This document shows, piece by piece, positions 58,044 to 64,000 of a stretch of DNA of 64,000 nucleotides. The position numbers were made by a program, and so were the translations under genes. This DNA is from Pachyseris speciosa. Lineage: Eukaryota > Cnidaria > Anthozoa > Scleractinia > Pachyseridae. Position 1 is the first letter of the stretch. Every line of letters begins with the position of its first letter. The notes below the pieces were generated by a model. That model was not told where the DNA came from and did no database searches. It saw only the letters and a program-made list of their open reading frames with translations. The stretch spans positions 217,001-281,000 of the forward strand of contig JAEMWC010000232.1 in NCBI GenBank assembly GCA_016490735.1. The letters run 5' to 3'.

Positions 58044-58299
58044 TAAATTTTTGTTTGCCCCGTTTTGGAGATAAGCCTCAGTTCTAACCTTGCAGTAGTA
58101 TATTTCTTAGCGTCAAACCAAGAAGAAGATAAAACATGAGTAGTCACCAACGCAGCCGTTCTCAGTGGTCGTCACGAAACGTTCCTGGCCACCGAACACC
58201 AACACTGAATGATGCACGTGGAGTTAAGCGCGCATTACGAGGAGACGCATCACTCCAAACTCGATCCCATGGTACATATATTTTCACGCCGAATCCAAA

Positions 58300-59420
58300 A
58301 CGAATGTTAACGTAGTTCTTCGACTGTAAGGTATATCACGCCTCTTAGCTCGGCTCCAGTCCCTACCCGCAAGGAATTCCTCATCCCTTTACCACGCAGG
58401 CTTAGCAAGGCTGAAAGGATTTGTTGCTGAAACTCAACCGACTAGTACTGGTTGTGTTGGAGTGTAGGTCATATAGAAAAGTAGAGAAAATGTAAAGCTT
58501 GTGGGATGTGGTTGAGTGCCAAGGATACCTAACAAATTAATGTGATCTGGTAAGTTGAAGCGACTCTTTGGGAACTAAAGTTTGCAGCCATGGACAGCTG
58601 TTTCGGCCTTGTTAGGCCCCATCGGTATGGCATAGCTAATGTTCAGGTTCCAGTACTTGGGTACTTGATTTAAAATACTACCTTGGATGTGATTGGGTTA
58701 TTGAAGAGTCCGATAACAAACTGTCCAATGACAACTTGGCAATCAGAAAGTCAAAAACGTCAATACTCAAGGTTTTTGCAGCGGTATTGGCTCTTTCCTG
58801 TTTTGGCTTCGAGCTGTATCTGACTGAAATAGTCTTCCAGCAATTTAATAGTATCGATATAGCGGACATAAAATGAAAACGGCTCAATAAATTGGGTTTC
58901 ATTTCATACTTCACAATAAGCGAGTCAGTACGCAAGTGCTACAGTTACTTTGCGTTGACCTTTTTTGTAATAACTTATTTGTAAACGGACCTGCGCGGCC
59001 CGTGGGGGTGCGATGGAGGGAGAGGGGGTGCGTACGCACCCACCGCACACCCCTCCCTACGGGCCTGGGGCGTAAGAGAGTCTTGAATACATTACTTGCC
59101 AAAAATTTTGGACGATTTTAATTTCGGACGAAAAAAGTGTCCGAAAATAAAATCGTCTGAAATTTTTACAGTACACTGTAAAACGTTTAAGCACTTCTCA
59201 ATCTTGGGCGACGCCATCATATGTATTCAAGGCCAATATACATGATATAGCTAGAACTCGGATTAGGCTTTAGCTTTGTTCGGTTTTTTTTTCATCATTG
59301 GAAAAGAAAATATTTGTTTCTTTATAAAAAAAAAAAACCATATTGTAGATGAATCCATTTTGAGCTCCAAAGCCCTTAGTTTCCTTTGAGGAGCGAACGT
59401 AAAGTGGAGACACTGCTTGA
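58300..59420. other. Stretch with no gene recognised
   Basis: Contains a GC-rich imperfect palindrome at about 58990-59070 (gtgggggtgcgatggaggga and tccctacgggcc-). Otherwise plain sequence with short uninformative frames. Confidence -1.
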
Positions 59421-59681
59421 GATAACGGCTTGATAGAATTTATTATTTCTTATCTATGTATCTGTAAAACCAGCGAGCACACCAAGGCAGCTGTCTACAA
59501 GTTTCTGGAAGATGAGTTAGACGTCAAAGAGCCACATCAAAAAATTGAATTTCAACGCGTTCATCGCTTAGGTAAACAGGGTAGGAATGGCTCTCGCCCA
59601 ATCTTGGCCAGATTTCTCCGCTACGCCGACCGCGAGGAAGTTTTACAGAAAGCACACAGGAAGCTTGGAGTGTGGGGAGCA

Positions 59682-59763
59682 GGGATGGCGCAGTGGTGAG
59701 AGCACTCGCCTTCCACCAATGTGGCCCGGGTTAGATTCCCGGACTCGAAATCATATGTGGGTT

Positions 59764-59807
<44 letters not shown>

Positions 59808-59948
59808 CGGGTTCTCCGGTTTTCTCCTCTCCACAAAAACCAACATTTCCAAATTACAATTTCATCTGCTTGTAAAACGCATTTGATCATATACACATGG
59901 AAAATGCGCTATATAAGTTCTAAATTATTATTAAATTATTATTATTAC
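59682..59948 (+). mobile_element. tRNA-derived SINE
   Basis: Head gggatggcgcagtggtgaga (A box) and ggcccgggttagattcccgg (B box, one change), a body with ggtttttctccgggttctcc, and a 3' end gcgctatataagttcta followed by attatt repeats. Inserted within LINE ORF1 sequence, whose reading resumes after it. Confidence -1.
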
Positions 59949-61644
59949 TAACTTTGCCGTTTACGAAGATATTCCTAAAGATCTGTATGGCATCCGGAAA
60001 GGCCAAATGAGTTAAAAACTGCCAAAAGAAAAGGTCTAAGCGCCTTCTTCTGCGAAGCACAACCTGATCGTTTATTTATTGACGGCAAATTTGTTCCAGT
60101 AGATCAACCTTTCTCGCAAGTTCTGCCTTTTGATTGTTGTTTTTCTCTCGTTTTCTCTCGTTGCAAAATTATGCAAATTTGGTTCTCCTGTATCAATAGG
60201 CGGGTGTTACTTGAGAGCAACTAGTTACTCTTTCCTGTGGAGCGTGTAAAATATGCTTGACGCCTGGAGATTACGATACCCATACAACTGGTCTCGGAGC
60301 TATGGGTCTATATCCTGTTATATGGGGTGCCCCGTTCTTCGTTGTGTGTAAGTGTGATCTTTACAGATGCTTTATTTTCCATTCCCAATGTGGATATAGA
60401 TTCCACTTTCTTTTTTTGCTTTCTTTGCCCACCGACAAGAGAGCTTTCTAGCTGTTTTCCTAGCACTTCTGTTAAATCTGCGCTGCCGCTGAGGGGGAAT
60501 TCCGGGATTGGCTCATCTTTCGCCACCTAGTCCTTTCTGCTTTTCGCATAAAATATGAATACAACTAACAACTTCGATTTAAAATGCCTGTCTTTGAATG
60601 TTCGTGGTTTAAAAAAAACAATAAACGACGCACAGTTTTCCGCTGGTTGCACAAACAAAAACATCACTTCGTTTTCCTACAGGAATGTTACAGCACAGAT
60701 GCATGCGCAGCAACATGGGAAAACGAATGGGGCGGCAAAGTTTTCTTTAGTCACGGTACAAATCACAGCAAAGGTGGAATGATTTTTATAAATCCGTCTT
60801 TAGCTTGCAAAGTGAGAAAATTTATCCCTGACAAAAAAGGAAGGTTCGATATCTTAGGGGTGTCAATAGATGAAAACGCAATTTTTCTCGTTAACATTTA
60901 CGCACCAAACGATACAAATCAACAAGTTAGTTTCTTTAATAACCTTAATCAACTTCTGCAAGAGTTCAACGAGGAAAACTTAATAATAGGAGGTGATTTT
61001 TATTGCGCGCTATCTACTAAGGACAAACAGGGTGGAAACCCCGTTACTTAAAAACTTTCGGTTATTAATGAAATTAAGAATTTATGCAATTCATGTAGTT
61101 TTATGACATTTGGGACCTCATTAAAATGGAAAGTAGAGGTCACACGGTAAAGTACTCGAAACAAAAGGCAAAAAAAAAAGCAGAGACAAAAAATATTACT
61201 ACAAAGAAAAGTGAACGAGCTGCAAGCATTGATTGAAAATGGACGAAGAAACAAAAAAAGCCCTACTAGAACTTGAATTAGCAAAATCCCGTCTCAGTAG
61301 ATTGACCATGCAAAGAACCAAAGGCACAATCCTCAGAAGCAAAGTACGAAGGCATGAACAAGTTGAGTTTGGCTTAGAAAAACGAAATTTTCAAAGAAAA
61401 CCCGTAACAAGATTAAAAATAGGCGACAATGTTTATACGGATAACCAATTCGAAATTTTGGAAAAAGAAAGACGCTTCTATGAACGTCTCTACAAATCCA
61501 CACACACACGTACCAAAAATTTTATAGATTCTCCTTTCTTCAAACCTGAGAATATATCCATGCTAAATAATAATGATAAGTATTCTTGCGAAGGTCAGAT
61601 TACAGAAGAACAATGCTTAAGTGCAAAGACGTGGAATAAATTCG

Positions 61645-62750
61645 CATATTTACTATTCAATACCCAGTGCCATTGTTCTTTCTCTGCACTAAATCACTGA
61701 TTGCAGCCTTAGATGCTAAAACAACTGTGCCAGGAAAACGGGGGCGGTCCTTTTTGTCCGCAGGGAAATTCTCAGGGGTAATATATACTAAACGTGCTAA
61801 AACAAACAGGCTGCAATATTGAAAACTGGCTGCAATATATTGCAGTGTACAGGCTGCAATATTTTTAACATTGCAACCTGTTTGTTTTATGACGCTTAGT
61901 ATATATGGCTCTTTTAAACGGCCTTGTTTTACGCCAAAAAACGGCAATCCTTAAATACTGTTATCAGTGGCCCAACTTCTTCCAAATTCTTCCAATTCGG
62001 TTGTCGTAATAGGCTTCCCACAAAGCGCTCGTCTGAAGCAAAATTAAACACCATACATTACTCACTAATAAAAATGCCATGACGCGATTCAATTTAATCA
62101 TGTATTAAAAGTAAGAAAATTAAAAGGACTAATAAAACTTCCCCTCGTTCTCCAAACCACCAGCTTTAGGTAAATCTTCGCCAGTATTTCGAGTTCGGTT
62201 TTGTTGCGTTCTAAAAATTGCCTCTTCATCCTCGTCTGATGTGTAGCCATTGTCGTACACTTCTTTCATGTCTGGTCACAACTGAAGGAAAAAGTTACTC
62301 TGCACGTGCAAATACCACGGTGTATCTCATTGTCTATTGTTTCCGCATGGAAAACAAAGAAGAACAAAGAGATCTATTCAAATTATTATTAGTAGCAATT
62401 GTTCAGCAAACCCGCTAGTTGGAAAACATCACATGCTCAAAAACAAACAACACAAAACACAAATCAACTATTAAAACAACGGCATATATAGTAAAAACTA
62501 TGATTAGTGCGAAACGGACCGCATTTCTCACATTGCAAGTTGTTTTGCAATAGTTCAGAGACCTGCTTGTTGAAAAATGTTGAAAAACAACAACACATAC
62601 ACGAAACGCAATCAGATGTTCAAATGCTACCACTTCTATTGAGATGCAAGGCGTCTCAGTCACCAATTCCCAGTTGAGCTAATCAGCGAGTACTAATTAT
62701 ATTCTTTTGTGCGTTCAGGAACAAAGTGGGAGGGGCGCCTGCAATCAGTG

Positions 62751-62782
<32 letters not shown>

Positions 62783-62800
62783 TATTGAATAGTAAATATG
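61645..62800. mobile_element. About 1.15-kb TIR element inside the LINE
   Basis: The ends are inverted copies for about 60 bp (catatttactattcaatacc, cagtgccattgttctttctc and complements at 62740-62800). An internal foldback of about 125 bp lies at 61781-61908 (atatatactaaacgtgctaa / cgcttagtatatat). No transposase frame seen. Confidence -1.
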
Positions 62801-62915
62801 TTAGATAGTTACTTCGGCCGACAGCAATCTGTGATTTTTTTTGCAGTCAGCTGAGGACGTAGCCCGAAGCTGACTGCAATATAACATATTGCTGCCGGCC
62901 TCAGTAACTATCTAA
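62801..62915. mobile_element. Small palindromic element beside the TIR element
   Basis: Left ttagatagttacttcggccg and right cggcctcagtaactatctaa are inverted; the inner hairpin gcagtcagct / agctgactgc sits at the centre. Confidence -1.
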
Positions 62916-63244
62916 TACTTATTCCTAAAAAGGCAGGTAAAAAGGCGGAAGATCAAACTCTTCTAAAAACTCAAACTCTTCCTAAATGTGGATTATAAGA
63001 TTCTTACCAAAGCCATTGCAAAAAGACTTGAAAAAGTATTACCGAAGATTATTAACCCGGACCCGTATCAAACTTTTGGTTAGGATTTGGCAGAAAAATA
63101 AGTTAAGCTTTCACTCCTTTTATGGCCTTATCTATTGTTTGAAGGAAAGGGTTTCTATTGTTCGCAAGACAAAGGTTAGGAATCACCGACGCGTAGCCAG
63201 CTCACCGGGCGCGAAATTCAAATATCTTCGGAAGCGATAAGTGT

Positions 63245-64000
63245 TACAAACACTGCCTTTGTGGGGGAGGGTGTTGTAACGATTGTTGCAGCTTGGACAC
63301 ATCTAAAGGGGGTGGGTTGGGGAAGTTTGTGACAAGAAGAGCGAGGTCTGGACAGTAACCAAGCAAAAGATTACGCATAATAGTTTCAATAAAACAGGAT
63401 AAAACGACTCTGAATGTTGATAAAAACTTTTCGAACACTCATGAACCATTACAAAAAAAAAATCCGTGGCTGTCGTGATCTACTGGGAAGAGCAGTAGCG
63501 CTTTCGCAATCAAACTTGGAAGTTACATTTGTATTTAACTAACAACCGGCTAGTTCACAGTCGAATCATTTAAGTGTCTGTTAAGTTGGCACGTTATCAT
63601 GGTAAGAACTCTAACAGTGAATCAAAGTTCAAATCCTCCGCTTTTCCCTTTCGCTCCTTTTCCTTAACTCCATTCATAACGTGCAAAGCGATTATAAAAT
63701 TTGACGCCGTCTTAAAATACACAGCCACTGGCGCAATGAATATGAAAGAAAATATGTTGTCCGCAAGCCGAAGGGAACAAAGGAAGTGTGATTTCACACT
63801 TTTTTACGTTTGAGTGACCTCACTTTTCGGACGGGGCACAGAAAGTTTTAAAGAACATAATTAAAATTAATTAAAATGTCTAAAAATTACTAGTTTACGT
63901 TGCGGGTAGAATGATAACTTAAAGTTATGGTCGCGATGTTGGGCGGGCGGGTGGTGATTTAAAACCATCTTGTAGTGGCACGCGCATTTAATTTTGAAAT
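63245..64000. other. Right-edge stretch with no gene recognised
   Basis: Frames of up to 79 codons without domains. No terminal repeats visible; the edge may cut an element. Confidence -1.

Larger units (their letters stand above)
59430..63240 (+). mobile_element. Ruined L1/Tx1-like LINE (ORF1, endonuclease, RT parts) with nested insertions
   Basis: ORF1 CTD/RRM: HTKAAVYKFLEDELDVKEPH, KIEFQRVHRLGKQG and ILARFLRYADREEVLQKAHR (59472-59670), continuing after the SINE with NFAVYEDIPKDLYGIRKGQM (59951-60010). Endonuclease: LKCLSLNVRGLKKTI (60573-60620), shift, then HHFVFLQECYSTD, GVSIDENAIFLVNIYAPND and NLIIGGDFYCAL (to 61051). Linker: 61233-61640. RT: DYKILTKAIAKRLEKVLPKI (about 62987-63046), followed by stops. 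Order and motifs fit Tx1-clade LINEs. Broken by frameshifts, stops, a SINE and TIR elements. Confidence -1.

Noticed and set aside
58141..58280. 5S rRNA or other structured RNA gene (cacgtggagttaagcg block)
   Set aside because: No 5S box A/IE/C order could be matched, and the left edge resembles the caacgcagccgtt MITE end instead.

Overview
The window reads as a piece of a metazoan nuclear genome. Coding sequence is split into short exons with GT-AG introns, and the spacers are AT-rich and packed with LINEs, tRNA-derived SINEs, MITEs and foldback elements. The gene families are animal ones, and the repeat mix (L2/CR1- and L1/Tx1-like LINEs, many palindromic MITEs) suggests a cnidarian such as a coral. 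That taxonomic call is inference.

Three host genes are supported, all on the minus strand. (1) 33831 down to 815, continuing past the left edge: 24 exons of a beta-heavy (SH3-containing) spectrin. They join in frame into 986 residues: two calponin-homology domains, about five spectrin repeats, and an SH3 domain inserted in repeat 5 between an acidic and a basic linker. (2) 45278 to 37148: a complete 12-exon gene for microspherule protein 1 (MCRS1), 444 aa, with the N-terminal MCRS domain and a C-terminal FHA domain. (3) 52671 to 51184: an intronless 495-aa FAD-linked oxidoreductase of the berberine-bridge-enzyme type that keeps both residues expected for bicovalent flavin attachment.

The rest is mostly mobile DNA. 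Spectrin introns hold an almost complete LINE with its endonuclease deleted (about 5520-8795), a palindromic double SINE with a 12-bp target-site duplication (4289-4814), three copies of one 177-bp MITE (one nested in a second MITE), satellites and foldback elements. Between spectrin and MCRS1 lie a degenerate LINE split by a MITE with clear target duplication, plus minisatellites. MCRS1 introns hold a piggyBac-like relic ending beside a splice donor, a foldback element between two SINE fragments, and an intron made almost wholly of GACT repeats. The right end (about 52.8-63.2 kb) is a stack of foldback and TIR elements and a ruined L1/Tx1-like LINE interrupted by a SINE and TIR elements. I found no cellular gene right of 52671.

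No operon-like cooperation is expected: the three genes are unrelated housekeeping or metabolic loci. The region's main interest is how mobile DNA has built up around, and sometimes within a few bases of, exon borders and start codons. All exon borders were worked out by hand from splice sites, reading phase and family similarity; no RNA evidence was available.
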